Below, piece by piece: positions 1-9,607 of a stretch of DNA of 64,000 nucleotides. Each line of letters starts with the position of its first letter. Positions within the stretch are counted from its first letter, which is position 1. A program made the translations under genes and the position numbers. The notes under the pieces are model-generated. The model did not search any database and was not told the DNA's origin. It saw only the letters and a list, made by a program, of their open reading frames with translations. Source of the stretch: an uncultured Pontibacter sp. (lineage in GTDB: Bacteria > Bacteroidota > Bacteroidia > Cytophagales > Hymenobacteraceae); the NCBI RefSeq assembly GCF_947499215.1, contig NZ_CANMNI010000001.1, positions 558,001-622,000 of the forward strand. The letters are read 5' to 3'.

Positions 1-896
<896 letters not shown>

Positions 897-994
897 TTAA
901 GTGTGTGGTTAATAATTTCAGTTCTAGAGTGTGCTTAACAACCCTACTTTAGTTATACTGCAAAACCGCTGGCGTAGACATATATTCACAAGGT

Positions 995-1025
995 TTTGGG
1001 ATTCAATGGAATATTAGTACTTTTG
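995..1025 (+). promoter_or_regulatory. Bacteroidota-type sigma-A promoter for prfC
   Basis: TTTG at 995-998 is followed after exactly 19 bases by TACTTTTG at 1018-1025, a full match to the Bacteroidota vegetative consensus TTTG-N19-TAnnTTTG. Transcription would start around 1032, leaving a leader of about 130 nt before the prfC ATG at 1165. Inference from consensus only. Confidence 0.7.
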
Positions 1026-1083
1026 CATCCTGAAATGTACGCCTTACTTTTACATAGCGTCCCTACTCCACCCTGATTCTTAT

Positions 1084-1102
1084 TTTACCCATTCTGGGTA
1101 AA
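1084..1102 (+). promoter_or_regulatory. Small hairpin in the prfC leader
   Basis: TTTACCCA (1084-1091) and TGGGTAAA (1095-1102) form a perfect 8-bp stem with a 3-nt loop, midway between the predicted promoter and the prfC start. It is not followed by a T-run, so it is not an obvious terminator. A role in leader control is possible but unproven. Confidence 0.3.
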
Positions 1103-1164
1103 GAGTTATTCTATATCATTTTTTTCAATAAAGGTCCGTAAGGATCTGCCTTATTCTAAGCTTC

Positions 1165-2766
1165 ATGGTTTCAGAAGAAATCCTGCGTAGACGCACGTTT
1201 GCCATTATCAGTCACCCCGATGCCGGTAAGACGACCCTTACTGAGAAACTACTCTTGTTCGGGGGAGCGATCAACACAGCGGGAGCTGTCAAGAGCAACA
1301 AAATCACTAAATCCGCCACTTCTGACTTTCTCGAGATCGAGAAACAGCGCGGTATATCCGTTGCCACGTCGGTGATGGGTTTTGATTATGCCGGGCACAA
1401 GATCAACATCCTGGACACACCAGGTCATAAGGACTTTGCAGAGGACACCTACCGCACGCTCTCGGCTGTGGACAGTGTGATTCTGGTAGTGGACTGCGTA
1501 AAAGGTGTGGAGGAACAGACCCGCAACCTAATGCAGGTATGCCGCATGCGCAACACGCCAGTGATCGTTTTCATCAACAAGATGGACCGTGAGGGTCGCG
1601 ACCCCTACGAGTTGCTGGACGAACTGGAACGGGAGCTCAATATACACGTGCGGCCGCTGAGCTGGCCAATCGGAATGGGCTCTACTTTCAAAGGCGTATA
1701 CAACCTGTATGATAAGGACCTTCGTCTTTTCACAGCCAACAAACAACAGCTTACCAAGGACGTCATCGCCATCGAGGACATTAATGGAACGGAGCTGGAC
1801 GAGATCATTGGAAAGCAATCCGCTGACACCCTGCGTTCCGATGCCGATTTCCTGAACGAGTTTTACGAGGACTTCGATCTCGGTCTGTATAAGGAGGGTT
1901 ACTTGGCACCCGTGTTTTTCGGCAGTGCCATCTATAACTTTGGCGTGGGCGAACTGCTCGACACCTTCGTTAAGATCGCTCCTTCGCCGCAAACGATTGA
2001 AGCGTCGCAGCGGGAAGTGCGGCCAGAGGAAAACGCGTTTACGGGCTTCATCTTTAAGATACACGCCAACCTTGACCCGAACCACCGCGACCGCATTGCT
2101 TTTTGCCGTATCTGCTCTGGCAAATTTGAGCGAAACAAACTCTATTACCACACAAGGTTAGACAAGCGAATCCGCTTCTCCAGCCCCACCAGTTTTATGG
2201 CCAACGAAAAAAGCCTAGTTGAAGAGGCTTGGCCCGGCGATGTGGTGGGTTTGTATGACACGGGATCTTTCAAGATTGGCGACACGCTCACGGAAGGAGA
2301 ATTGTTGCAGTACAAAGGTATACCGAGCTTCTCTCCTGAAATCTTTAAGGAAGTGGTGAACAAAGACCCTTTCAAGACGAAACAGTTGGAGAAAGGTATA
2401 CGCCAGCTCACCGACGAGGGCGTAGCGCAGCTGTTCATGCAACAGCCGGGTAGCCGCAAGATCATCGGAACGGTGGGCGAACTGCAGTTCGACGTGATCA
2501 AGTTCCGTCTGAAACAGGAGTACGGCGCTACCTGCGATCTTTACCCACTCAACTACTACAAGGCCTGTTGGATCACTTCTGACGACAAAGAGGCGCTGGC
2601 ACGTTTCATCGCGATCAAAGGCAGCCACATCGCCTATGACAAAGATGATAACCCTGTGTTTTTTGCTGATACGTCATGGGTATTGCGCTCCGTGCAGGAG
2701 CACTATCCAAAGCTGAACTTCCACTTTACCTCCGACTTCAAATTCGAAGCGGCAAGGCAGGGATAA
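1165..2766 (+). CDS. prfC: Peptide chain release factor 3
   Basis: RF3, the translational GTPase that recycles RF1/RF2 from the ribosome after peptide release. The 533-aa product is the usual RF3 length. GTPase motifs are in order: G1 HPDAGKT (residues 17-23), the switch I/G2 area with QRGISV (61-66), G3 DTPGHKDF (84-91) and G4 NKMD (138-141), followed by EF-Tu-like domain 2 and the RF3 C-terminal domain. Start at 1165 gives [18 protein letters not shown], which matches the family N-terminus. No strong Shine-Dalgarno is visible. A methyltransferase gene starts about 11 bp after the stop, so the two may be cotranscribed. Confidence 0.96.
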   Translation: MVSEEILRRRTFAIISHPDAGKTTLTEKLLLFGGAINTAGAVKSNKITKSATSDFLEIEKQRGISVATSVMGFDYAGHKINILDTPGHKDFAEDTYRTLSAVDSVILVVDCVKGVEEQTRNLMQVCRMRNTPVIVFINKMDREGRDPYELLDELERELNIHVRPLSWPIGMGSTFKGVYNLYDKDLRLFTANKQQLTKDVIAIEDINGTELDEIIGKQSADTLRSDADFLNEFYEDFDLGLYKEGYLAPVFFGSAIYNFGVGELLDTFVKIAPSPQTIEASQREVRPEENAFTGFIFKIHANLDPNHRDRIAFCRICSGKFERNKLYYHTRLDKRIRFSSPTSFMANEKSLVEEAWPGDVVGLYDTGSFKIGDTLTEGELLQYKGIPSFSPEIFKEVVNKDPFKTKQLEKGIRQLTDEGVAQLFMQQPGSRKIIGTVGELQFDVIKFRLKQEYGATCDLYPLNYYKACWITSDDKEALARFIAIKGSHIAYDKDDNPVFFADTSWVLRSVQEHYPKLNFHFTSDFKFEAARQG

Positions 2767-2777
2767 ATGTACTAAGT

Positions 2778-3446
2778 GTGCCTAGCAGCTCAGAAAATAG
2801 AAGCGAATTGGTTTGTCCCTTGTGTAGCAAAATGCAACAAGCAAAGGAGGTGCAGGGACCGGAGAACCGGTTACTATACCTGTGCCAGCAATGCCAGCTT
2901 CTATTTTCTGCTAAGCAAGACTTCCCCTCTGCGGAACTGGAAAAAGCGCATTATATGCGACACGAGAACACGGTCAGCAATGCAGGCTATGTGCAATTTC
3001 TGAACAAAGCCATCGTGCCGGCTCTCCCCTTCCTGCATGCAGGTATGCGCGGGTTGGACTATGGCTGCGGGCCCGGTCCTTCGCTGTCAGTGTTGTTGCG
3101 AGAAAGGGGCTATGTTATGGATGATTATGACCCTTTCTTCTTTCCATATCTCAAAGAGGACCAAGTCTATGATTTTATTTTCTCAACCGAGTGCTTTGAG
3201 CATTTTTTTGATCCGGACGCTGAAATGCAGCGACTCAGCCTGCTACTTAAAACAGGTGGCTTTCTGATCGTGATGACGCAGCTTTGGCAAAACCTGAGCG
3301 AGCTGCCGACGTGGTACTATGCCAAAGACCCCACACATGTGGTCTTCTACCATCTACATACATTTGACTGGATCGCAAAGCATTATGGGTTTGAAGTAAA
3401 GTATACGGATAGTATCAGAGTAATTATTTTAAAAAAATTAGACTGA
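2778..3446 (+). CDS. Class I SAM-dependent methyltransferase with N-terminal zinc finger
   Basis: Probable SAM-dependent methyltransferase; the substrate is unknown. The N-terminus carries two CxxC pairs (CPLC and, about 25 residues later, CQQC), a probable zinc ribbon. These are followed by a glycine-rich SAM loop GLDYGCGPG and the acidic/aromatic segment STECFEHFFDP typical of methyltransferase_23-type proteins. The reading frame is open back into prfC (to 2676), but the GTG at 2778, 11 bp after the prfC stop, is the first plausible start that keeps the zinc finger. An internal ATG at 2832 would remove it. About 222 aa. The same layout occurs in small Bacteroidota and proteobacterial methyltransferases. 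Start uncertain. Confidence 0.75.
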   Translation: MPSSSENRSELVCPLCSKMQQAKEVQGPENRLLYLCQQCQLLFSAKQDFPSAELEKAHYMRHENTVSNAGYVQFLNKAIVPALPFLHAGMRGLDYGCGPGPSLSVLLRERGYVMDDYDPFFFPYLKEDQVYDFIFSTECFEHFFDPDAEMQRLSLLLKTGGFLIVMTQLWQNLSELPTWYYAKDPTHVVFYHLHTFDWIAKHYGFEVKYTDSIRVIILKKLD

Positions 3447-3545
3447 AGAGAAGCCTATGAAAGATTGATTTTACTTAAACCAAAGACCATTTTCAGTATA
3501 CTACCTTATACACCTTATTCTATTTCCCAATACTAGAACACTTTT

Positions 3546-5126
3546 ATGAATCAGAATTCATTACCCGATCAGAAAAGAATCAACGACGGGTTTTTCTCTC
3601 ATGTCAAGACCGACTTACCTGCCGGTCTTGTTGTATTTCTCATTGCGCTTCCGCTTTGCCTTGGTATTTCACTAGCTTCAGGTGCGCCACTCTTCTCGGG
3701 CATCATCGCAGGTATAGTAGGCGGTATTGTGGTGGGTCTGCTAAGCGGCTCCAAGGTAAACGTGAGCGGACCGGCTGCCTCTGTGGCCTTAGTTGTACTT
3801 ATGGCCATCCAGTCGCTGGGCTCTTTCCAAGCTGTGATGGTGGCCACCATCATCGCTGGTATTTTCCAAATCATACTGGGTTTCCTGCGAGCGGGCACCA
3901 TCGCCTATTTCTTCCCTTCTTCCATGATCAAAGGCATTCTGGCCTCCATCGGCCTAATCTTGATCATCAACCAGATTCCGCACGCTTTCGGGTACGCGGG
4001 TAAGGAGTTGTTCGGCAGCATGGAAGACGGTCTGAGCGCTAATCTGTTTACAGGTATACTGGACCAGATCAGCTTGGGAGCCACCATCATCACGGTGCTC
4101 TCGCTTATCATTATCTTCGCATGGGACCAGCCGGCCCTCAAGCGCTATACATTCTTCAAATTTGTGCCTTCTGCCCTAATCGCTGTGATCGTGAGTGTGC
4201 TCCTGAACCAGCTCTTTGTGGCATATTTCCCGCATCTGGCGCTGAGTGGCAACCGTCTGGTGCAGCTTCCTGCGGCAGGTAGTCTGGGTGAGTTCTTCTC
4301 TTTCTTCACCTTCCCGGACTTCTCCCAAATCACCAATCCGGAGGTGTACACCGTGGCGCTTAGCATTGCCTTTATCGCCTCATTGGAGTCGCTGCTTAGC
4401 ACCGAGGCCGGTGACAAACTGGACCCGTACAAGCGCAAATCCTCTACTAACCGCGAATTGAAGGCGCAAGGTATAGGTAACATTGTATCAGGTATGATTG
4501 GTGGTTTGCCAGTAACAGCTGTGATCGTGCGAACTTCTGCCAACGTATCATCAGGCGGCCGTACCCAATTGTCTACAATCACACACGGTACCGTGATGCT
4601 GATCTGTGTGATGGCCATTCCGCTTATTCTGAACATGATTCCACTGGCTTCGCTTTCTGCTGTTCTGTTTGTGGTAGGTTACAAACTGACTTCTATCTCC
4701 CTGTTCCGCAGCATGTGGAGATCGGGCAAGCGCCAGTTCGTACCGTTCTTTGTAACGATCGTGGCTGTTATGCTAACCGACCTGATCACGGGTATTATGG
4801 TTGGTGGTGCCGTGTCAGTGTTCATGATCCTGCGCGACAACTACCGCACACCGTTCTTTATCGACAAAAAAGCGCACCACGAAGGTGAACGCGTTGAACT
4901 GGTGCTGTCAGAAGAGGTGACATTCCTGAACAAGGCCAGCATTATGCTTACGCTGGACCACGTGGCTCCAAACTCCACGGTTGTGATTGATGCAAGCCGC
5001 TCTGTGAACATCGACGACGATGTGCTGGAGATTTTAGAAGAGTTTAAGGCAACGGCAGCTTACAAGAACATTCGTATAGAACAAATTGGCCTCGACAAGT
5101 TTTACCAGCAGCGTAAGCTGGCTTAA
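3546..5126 (+). CDS. SulP-family inorganic anion transporter
   Basis: Inner-membrane SLC26/SulP permease, 526 aa, with about 10-12 hydrophobic segments. The N-terminal region shows the SulP signature: DLPAGLVVFLIALPLCLGIS, then GLLSGSKVNVSGPAAS. The C-terminal ~80 residues after the last membrane segment look like a reduced STAS domain (VVIDASRSVNIDDDVLEILE). Family members carry sulfate, bicarbonate or other anions. The GSKVNVSGPAAS form is common in the SulP branch often found beside carbonic anhydrases, but no carbonic anhydrase gene is present here, so substrate is left open. Single-gene unit closed by a strong terminator at 5225-5283. Confidence 0.92.
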   Translation: MNQNSLPDQKRINDGFFSHVKTDLPAGLVVFLIALPLCLGISLASGAPLFSGIIAGIVGGIVVGLLSGSKVNVSGPAASVALVVLMAIQSLGSFQAVMVATIIAGIFQIILGFLRAGTIAYFFPSSMIKGILASIGLILIINQIPHAFGYAGKELFGSMEDGLSANLFTGILDQISLGATIITVLSLIIIFAWDQPALKRYTFFKFVPSALIAVIVSVLLNQLFVAYFPHLALSGNRLVQLPAAGSLGEFFSFFTFPDFSQITNPEVYTVALSIAFIASLESLLSTEAGDKLDPYKRKSSTNRELKAQGIGNIVSGMIGGLPVTAVIVRTSANVSSGGRTQLSTITHGTVMLICVMAIPLILNMIPLASLSAVLFVVGYKLTSISLFRSMWRSGKRQFVPFFVTIVAVMLTDLITGIMVGGAVSVFMILRDNYRTPFFIDKKAHHEGERVELVLSEEVTFLNKASIMLTLDHVAPNSTVVIDASRSVNIDDDVLEILEEFKATAAYKNIRIEQIGLDKFYQQRKLA

Positions 5127-5224
5127 TTTTAATACAATTTTTTGAGAACAATCCTATAAGAGAATCAGTATATAGAATCAGATTGATTTATGATACTGAT
5201 GATAGGTTACGTTCCAATAAACTC

Positions 5225-5283
5225 AACTCCTACTCCCCCTTAAATGGCAGCATTTGCTGATGAAGGGGAGTAGGAGTTTTTTA
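5225..5283 (+). terminator. Rho-independent terminator after the SulP gene
   Basis: AACTCCTACTCCCC plus CTT (5225-5241) pairs with AAGGGGAGTAGGAGTT (5263-5278), a 16-bp stem with one bulged C, followed by a T-run. The rest of this 320-bp spacer (5127-5224 and 5284-5446) holds no ORF or clear motif; it is AT-rich and presumably carries the promoter of the glycosyltransferase. Confidence 0.85.
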
Positions 5284-5446
5284 TAACTCCCCCTATCAAT
5301 TCCCGTTTAGTCAACTTGTTCAGTTAGGTACAGGCCATACAAATTAATCTCTACCTTATTCTATCATATAAAAGCAATAAGCTGCTTCAAGACTTAGCCC
5401 TTACGAAAGGCTATAACTGCCTACTGCTCACCCTAACCCGAATACC

Positions 5447-6691
5447 ATGAAGCTACTCTTCCAAAAGATCAAAAAACGCCTGGGGAAAATCGCAGGAAGA
5501 TTTATATCGCACAAAATCAGGTATAGGCCGCAGAGCATTTATAAGATAAACGCTGACCTCGCGATAGCCAAGAGTCAGAATGAGGTGAAAGTATACCCTA
5601 TTTACCCAGACCTTCGAACTACTTTAGATATTCCAGAAGAACTGTTTCAGGCTTGCTCCTCCTACTGGAAGCCGCAGCGGGAAGTCACTACGGACTATGT
5701 GGTAGTAGAAGCGCCCAATGGCAGAATCTATACGGACAACGAAAGCTGCGTGGCAATTATCAGCAAATACAACCACCTGATAGAAAATGTGTCCTTGAGT
5801 TTAAAAGACGGGAAAGTAACTGAGGCCGGGTATAGCAACATCTTTGAGCAGCGCTATTTCACGAGTCCCACCAAGTTTGACGGCACGGTGTTCTCCTTGC
5901 TGACTGGCGGAGCCGGTCTCAATAACATCTGCCATTGGTTCATAGACGTGTTGCCGCGCCTGCATTTGCTCAAAAAGAGTGGGCTATATGATAAAGTGGA
6001 CTGGTTTCTGGTACCGAGCCTGCGCTATGGCTACCAACTCGAGACCCTGCGCCTGTTGGGTATACCGGATAGCAAGCTAATCGCCGGCGACAAGCACCCG
6101 CACCTTACAGCTGACTGCATTATTGCCTCCACGGCTCCGCGTGGCAACCACACGCTGGTGCCGCACTGGCTCTGCGACTACATACAAAGTTCCTTTGTGC
6201 CACTTGCCGGTGAAGACGAAGACGCGCAGCAAAACGTAAAACTGTACATCAGCCGAAGCGACTCCAAGTTGAGGCAGGTAGAGAACGAGGCGGAACTAGT
6301 GGAAGCCCTGAAGCCTTTTGGCTACCGCTCGGTTGTGTTGAGCCAGCTGTCTGTGCTAGAGCGAATCAAGCTATTTTCGAGGGCCAGCTCCGTCGTATCG
6401 GCTACGGGAGCCGGTCTGGTGAGCATGATGTTCTGCAAACCAGGCACTAAAGTGATTGAACTGTTCAATGAAGGCTTCGTGATCGAGCCCTTCTACGACA
6501 TTGCCACCAAGATGGGAATGGACTACAGCTACATTATCTGCAAAAGCAACAGTCTGGTAAAAGACGCCGGCCAAGGACAGCATGAAAATCTGCGGGTGGA
6601 GCTTCCTGAACTGATTGCCCTGATTAGGGCGGACAAAAGGGCCAAACAAACGGTTCAGGTGCAACCGCGCCAAAACCTAAAGCTCAATTAA
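5447..6691 (+). CDS. Glycosyltransferase family 61 (DUF563-type)
   Basis: Predicted GT61 glycosyltransferase of 414 aa, probably acting on a cell-surface polysaccharide or glycan. Diagnostic segments are in the C-terminal half: the HWFIDVLPRL stretch, KLYISRSDSKLRQVENEAE (about residue 265), and the GAGLVSMMFCKPGTKVIEL block (about residue 325), matching the nucleotide-sugar site of the family. No signal peptide is evident and the N-terminus is basic. The gene stands alone rather than in a polysaccharide cluster, so the acceptor cannot be inferred. Followed 46 bp later by a small same-strand gene. Confidence 0.85.
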   Translation: MKLLFQKIKKRLGKIAGRFISHKIRYRPQSIYKINADLAIAKSQNEVKVYPIYPDLRTTLDIPEELFQACSSYWKPQREVTTDYVVVEAPNGRIYTDNESCVAIISKYNHLIENVSLSLKDGKVTEAGYSNIFEQRYFTSPTKFDGTVFSLLTGGAGLNNICHWFIDVLPRLHLLKKSGLYDKVDWFLVPSLRYGYQLETLRLLGIPDSKLIAGDKHPHLTADCIIASTAPRGNHTLVPHWLCDYIQSSFVPLAGEDEDAQQNVKLYISRSDSKLRQVENEAELVEALKPFGYRSVVLSQLSVLERIKLFSRASSVVSATGAGLVSMMFCKPGTKVIELFNEGFVIEPFYDIATKMGMDYSYIICKSNSLVKDAGQGQHENLRVELPELIALIRADKRAKQTVQVQPRQNLKLN

Positions 6692-6737
6692 TGCGCTATA
6701 CCTAGCTGAGTTAGGGAGCATAATAAAGAAGAAGAGC

Positions 6738-6926
6738 ATGGAAGAAGATAAAAAGAAATACTTAGAGGCTTTACGCAAGAACAACGGAAAGCTGGATGAA
6801 AGGGCCCTTGGCGAGAGCCTTGGCTTTACCAAAGAGTACACAGACGAGCTGATTGAGGGTCTGTTGTCAGAAGAGAAAATTGAGTACAGCTCCGACCAAA
6901 ACAGTAGTTACAAAGTAAAGAAATAG
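6738..6926 (+). CDS. Small winged-helix-like protein, 62 aa
   Basis: Hypothetical protein of 62 aa, acidic and highly charged. The pattern of a helix (KKYLEALRKNNG), a second helix (ERALGESLGF) and a recognition-like helix (TKEYTDELIEGLLSEEKIEY) followed by a short strand pair resembles a minimal winged helix. No family is recognised with confidence. It has its own terminator at 6966-7013, and the codon usage and start context (AAGAAGAGC before ATG) support a real gene. It could bind nucleic acid, but that is inference. Confidence 0.7.
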   Translation: MEEDKKKYLEALRKNNGKLDERALGESLGFTKEYTDELIEGLLSEEKIEYSSDQNSSYKVKK

Positions 6927-6965
6927 CACCAAAACAGGCTATTGCCGCTTGTTTTAAATACAAAT

Positions 6966-7013
6966 AAAGCCATTGGCTGACGGTATAACTACTACCGCGG
7001 CCAATGGCTTTTT
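6966..7013 (+). terminator. Rho-independent terminator
   Basis: AAAGCCATTGGC (6966-6977) pairs with GCCAATGGCTTT (7000-7011), 12 bp perfect, followed by T's. Ends the 62-aa gene. Confidence 0.85.
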
Positions 7014-7028
7014 ACATTTAAAAGGAAT

Positions 7029-7059
7029 CTTGGATTATACTTACAAATGAATATATTTG
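7029..7059 (+). promoter_or_regulatory. Predicted promoter of mscL
   Basis: CTTG (7029-7032), 19-base spacer, TATATTTG (7052-7059). This fits the Bacteroidota consensus TTTG-N19-TAnnTTTG with a single mismatch in the -33 box. The mscL ATG follows at 7109. Confidence 0.6.
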
Positions 7060-7108
7060 CATATCAGTAAAAGTACTTATACATCCAACCTATAAATTTT
7101 TATTAAAT

Positions 7109-7543
7109 ATGAGTGTTATGAAAGAATTCAAAGAGTTTGCCATGCGCGGTAACGTAATGGACCTCGCCATTGGTATTATCATTGGTGCGGCCTTCAGCGG
7201 CTTGGTTAATTCCGTTGTAAATGATTTGGTTATGCCCTTGGTGGGCAAGGCGATTGGCGACATGGACTTTTCGAACCTCTACGTGCCGCTTTCTGATGCC
7301 GTGCCGGAAGGTTTAGCGCTGGAAGAGGCCCGCAAACTGGGAGCCGTGTTCGCGTGGGGCAATTTTATAACAGTTCTGCTCAACTTTCTCATTCTGGCCT
7401 TCATCATCTTTCTGATCGTGAAAGGCATGAACCGCATGATGCGCAAAAAAGCCGCCGCCCCGGCCGTACCGCCTGCCCCTACCAAAGAAGAAGTGCTCCT
7501 CACCGAAATGCGCGACGCCCTGCGCACCATCGCGACGAAATAA
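7109..7543 (+). CDS. mscL: Large-conductance mechanosensitive channel
   Basis: MscL, the homopentameric inner-membrane channel that opens under membrane tension to release solutes during hypo-osmotic shock. The 144-aa product has the conserved N-terminal helix and pore-lining TM1 (EFAMRGNVMDLAIGIIIGAA), a periplasmic loop, TM2 (about residues 80-105) and a charged cytoplasmic C-terminal helix bundle segment (EEVLLTEMRDALRTI). The length is typical. Monocistronic, with a promoter at 7029-7059 and a repeat-rich 3' spacer where a convergent gene ends. Confidence 0.96.
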   Translation: MSVMKEFKEFAMRGNVMDLAIGIIIGAAFSGLVNSVVNDLVMPLVGKAIGDMDFSNLYVPLSDAVPEGLALEEARKLGAVFAWGNFITVLLNFLILAFIIFLIVKGMNRMMRKKAAAPAVPPAPTKEEVLLTEMRDALRTIATK

Positions 7544-7558
7544 GATAGGTTTCATTTG

Positions 7559-7700
7559 TAGGGACAGGTCGCGACCTGTCCCTAGGGCAGTTTCATACTC
7601 TATGGCTATCCCCTTGAGGACTACCTTCGAACTCCCGTTCTCGGTAGTCCTCAAGGGGAGAATTCGCAAGAATGAAACGGCCTTACGACCTGTCCCTACG
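7559..7700. repeat. Composite palindromic repeat between mscL and the creatininase gene
   Basis: Three nested elements. (1) A perfect 26-bp palindrome at 7559-7584 centred on ACAGGTCGCGACCTGT. (2) CCCCTTGAGGACTACC (7610-7625) and its exact complement GGTAGTCCTCAAGGGG (7643-7658), flanked by GTTTCAT (about 7590) and ATGAAAC (about 7673). (3) A half copy of the first palindrome, CGACCTGTCCCTACG, at 7686-7700. The half copy supplies the stop codon of the convergent creatininase-family gene. The first element recurs at 29667-29690 and the CCCCTTGAGG part at about 24.8, 52.3-52.4 and 59.6 kb. It may double as a bidirectional terminator. Confidence 0.8.
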
Positions 7701-8472
7701 AATTAACCTCCCGGTTATACCTGTCTTTCGGGTCGACTTCGGCGAGCTCCACAAGCAGCTGAGCTATATTGCGGGTGGTGGCTTCGAAAAAGGCTTTGCC
7801 TTTGGCGGGTGTGGCGGCGGTGGGGTTGCCGATGCCGGTATCGTCGCTTACCTGTGACCATAGACGCTCCGACCAAGCCCAGCCCTCCCGTATACCTGTT
7901 AGGCGCGATTTGTACTCCCAGCCCTCCCCTGCCTCGCTGAGCGGCAGCACTAAATCCGGGCGCAGGTGTTGCATGATGCTGGTCTCCATCTCATCGGCGT
8001 GGTCGCCGGGACTGTTGAAGAACACCTTGCGATCAGCGGCCAGAAACCAGTTGCAAGTGAGCAGGAACATATCCGGAAACTTAAGACCCAACTCTCGCAG
8101 CAGCGGCTTGAAATCGTTGCCACCATGGCTGTTAAGTACCAACAGCTTATGTATACCTTGCCGATTGAGTACTTCCACAATATCGCGCAGGATGGCCAGT
8201 TGCGTGCTTGGATTCAGATTGATGTCGAGGGTGATGTCTGCTTGGCCCGTATTGACACCAAAAGGGATCACTGGAAGCACCATCACCTTGGTATCCTTCT
8301 CCCACGCTAGCCTCGCGGCCTCAGCGGCCACTGACTCCGCCTCTATGTTATCGGTACCGTAAGGCAGGTGATAGTTGTGGGCCTCTGTAGCGCCCCAAGG
8401 CAGTATGGCGATTTCGACCTGCTGGTCTTTGATAGCCCTCCAGTTTGTTTCGGCAAGTATGTAAGGTCTCAT
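7696..8472 (-). CDS. Creatininase-family amidohydrolase
   Basis: Cytoplasmic metal-dependent amidohydrolase of the creatininase superfamily, 258 aa (usual length ~240-260). Metal-binding motifs are visible: WGATEAHNYHLPYGTDN near residue 27-43 (Glu/His/Asp ligands), NSHGGND near residue 113, and GDHADEMETS near residue 155, which holds the catalytic Glu. Members hydrolyse creatinine or act on pathway-specific formamides and amides; no partner gene indicates the substrate. The last codons (VNS-stop) lie inside a dispersed repeat, so the C-terminus may have been altered by repeat insertion. Two small STAS-like genes lie upstream on the same strand, 23 bp away. Confidence 0.88.
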   Translation of the reverse strand: MRPYILAETNWRAIKDQQVEIAILPWGATEAHNYHLPYGTDNIEAESVAAEAARLAWEKDTKVMVLPVIPFGVNTGQADITLDINLNPSTQLAILRDIVEVLNRQGIHKLLVLNSHGGNDFKPLLRELGLKFPDMFLLTCNWFLAADRKVFFNSPGDHADEMETSIMQHLRPDLVLPLSEAGEGWEYKSRLTGIREGWAWSERLWSQVSDDTGIGNPTAATPAKGKAFFEATTRNIAQLLVELAEVDPKDRYNREVNS

Positions 8473-8495
8473 AGATTGGCTATACGGGAATACCT

Positions 8496-8888
8496 TTATT
8501 CAGTAAGCCATGCTATCGCTTCTTCCACGTTGTCGAAACTGCGGTAGGTTATAGAACCTACCACCAAGGCTGCGGCATTGCTGGCAATAGTGTTGCGTTT
8601 CGGGTCGGGCGATTGCAGGCGGGCGAACTTCTGCAGCCGGGTGGTGGCCAACTCCAAGGCTAATTGGTTGATTACTTTGGCGTAGTCCTCCATCGGAATT
8701 GTTACAGCAGACTGACGGGTATTGGTTAGAATGCGCTTGATGTCGTAGTTCCTGACGGCATCCACGACCTCGTTGATGATGTACTGCACCTCGGGCAAGG
8801 TATAGTCATGCATGTTTGGCCACTCCAGAAACAGAATGTCTTGAGTGGGGTTATAGTCTAGTTTTAGAAACTTGTTAGGTATAAGCAT
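8496..8888 (-). CDS. STAS-like small protein, paralog 1
   Basis: Hypothetical cytoplasmic protein of 130 aa. It begins with a short strand motif (FLKLDYNPTQDILFLEWPN), then a helix, then a central VRNYDIKRILTNTRQSAVTI segment and a TRLQKFARLQ helix. This alternation resembles SpoIIAA/STAS-type folds, as seen in lineage-specific Bacteroidota proteins. It is clearly related to the proteins at 8953-9354 (minus) and 9608-10015 (plus), sharing NYD(I/V)-(K/R)-(R/K) and TRLxKxAR blocks. Function unknown; a regulatory or scaffold role is only inference. Follows the creatininase gene's start by 23 bp on the same strand. Confidence 0.75.
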   Translation of the reverse strand: MLIPNKFLKLDYNPTQDILFLEWPNMHDYTLPEVQYIINEVVDAVRNYDIKRILTNTRQSAVTIPMEDYAKVINQLALELATTRLQKFARLQSPDPKRNTIASNAAALVVGSITYRSFDNVEEAIAWLTE

Positions 8889-8952
8889 GCGATAAACTAA
8901 GGTATAGGGGCTTTATAACACAGGCCACCACAAATTTAGGCATTGGGAGCTA

Positions 8953-9354
8953 TCATCCCAACACCCACTCCCGCGCCGCGTCATATTCCTCAAACTCTTT
9001 AAAATTGAAGGGCATCTGGCTAGGGCTCATGTACTGGGACATGTTATCGAAGCTGATCCGTGCCGACACATCAGTGGCTTTTACGCGTGACATCTTTTCG
9101 AGCTTCATGCAATGCGGAAAAAATAGCGCCCCCCACTCCCGTGTGGTCCAGTTTTGATCGGCTACACGTACGACACGCGCTTGGCGATAATCGCCTAGCC
9201 AGCGTCTTACCTCGTAGTGCTTGAGTGCCTCCACGTATTGCAACAAGGCTGCTCGGTATTCCTTACTGGCAGCATAGGTATGCCAAGTTGCCTCTATCAG
9301 TTTATCGGCTTCGTGGTAAGTTAAAGTTATGCAGTCAGATTTGTATATTATCAT
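8953..9354 (-). CDS. STAS-like small protein, paralog 2 (divergent)
   Basis: Hypothetical cytoplasmic protein of 133 aa with the same architecture as its neighbours: an N-terminal strand pair (SDCITLTYHEADKLIEATWH), a helix, HYEVRRWLGDYRQARVV aligned with the NYDIKR block of paralog 1, and a C-terminal helix ending in REWVL. It lacks the TRLxKxAR block, which is replaced by EKMSRVKATD, so it is the most diverged copy. Separated from paralog 1 by 64 bp on the same strand and divergent from paralog 3 over a 253-bp AT-rich spacer. Confidence 0.72.
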   Translation of the reverse strand: MIIYKSDCITLTYHEADKLIEATWHTYAASKEYRAALLQYVEALKHYEVRRWLGDYRQARVVRVADQNWTTREWGALFFPHCMKLEKMSRVKATDVSARISFDNMSQYMSPSQMPFNFKEFEEYDAAREWVLG

Positions 9355-9607
9355 TGGTAAAAAGCTATACTGTGGGCATGCGGGAAACGCTAAACGACAC
9401 TATCGTTTCCATAAATAATGTATTCCGGATCAGCTGCCTGCTTATTTTGTCAAAGAATCGCAATTAACAGTTTCCGAGTTAAATTACAAAACCGCTTTTT
9501 AATTTTAGTATAAAAAAGTGAAATAACTAGGTAAAAACTTGTCTTGTTCTCCCTGCTAACTTATCTTTATCCGATTTTAATCTGAATAGTTTACCGCGCA
9601 TACCTAC

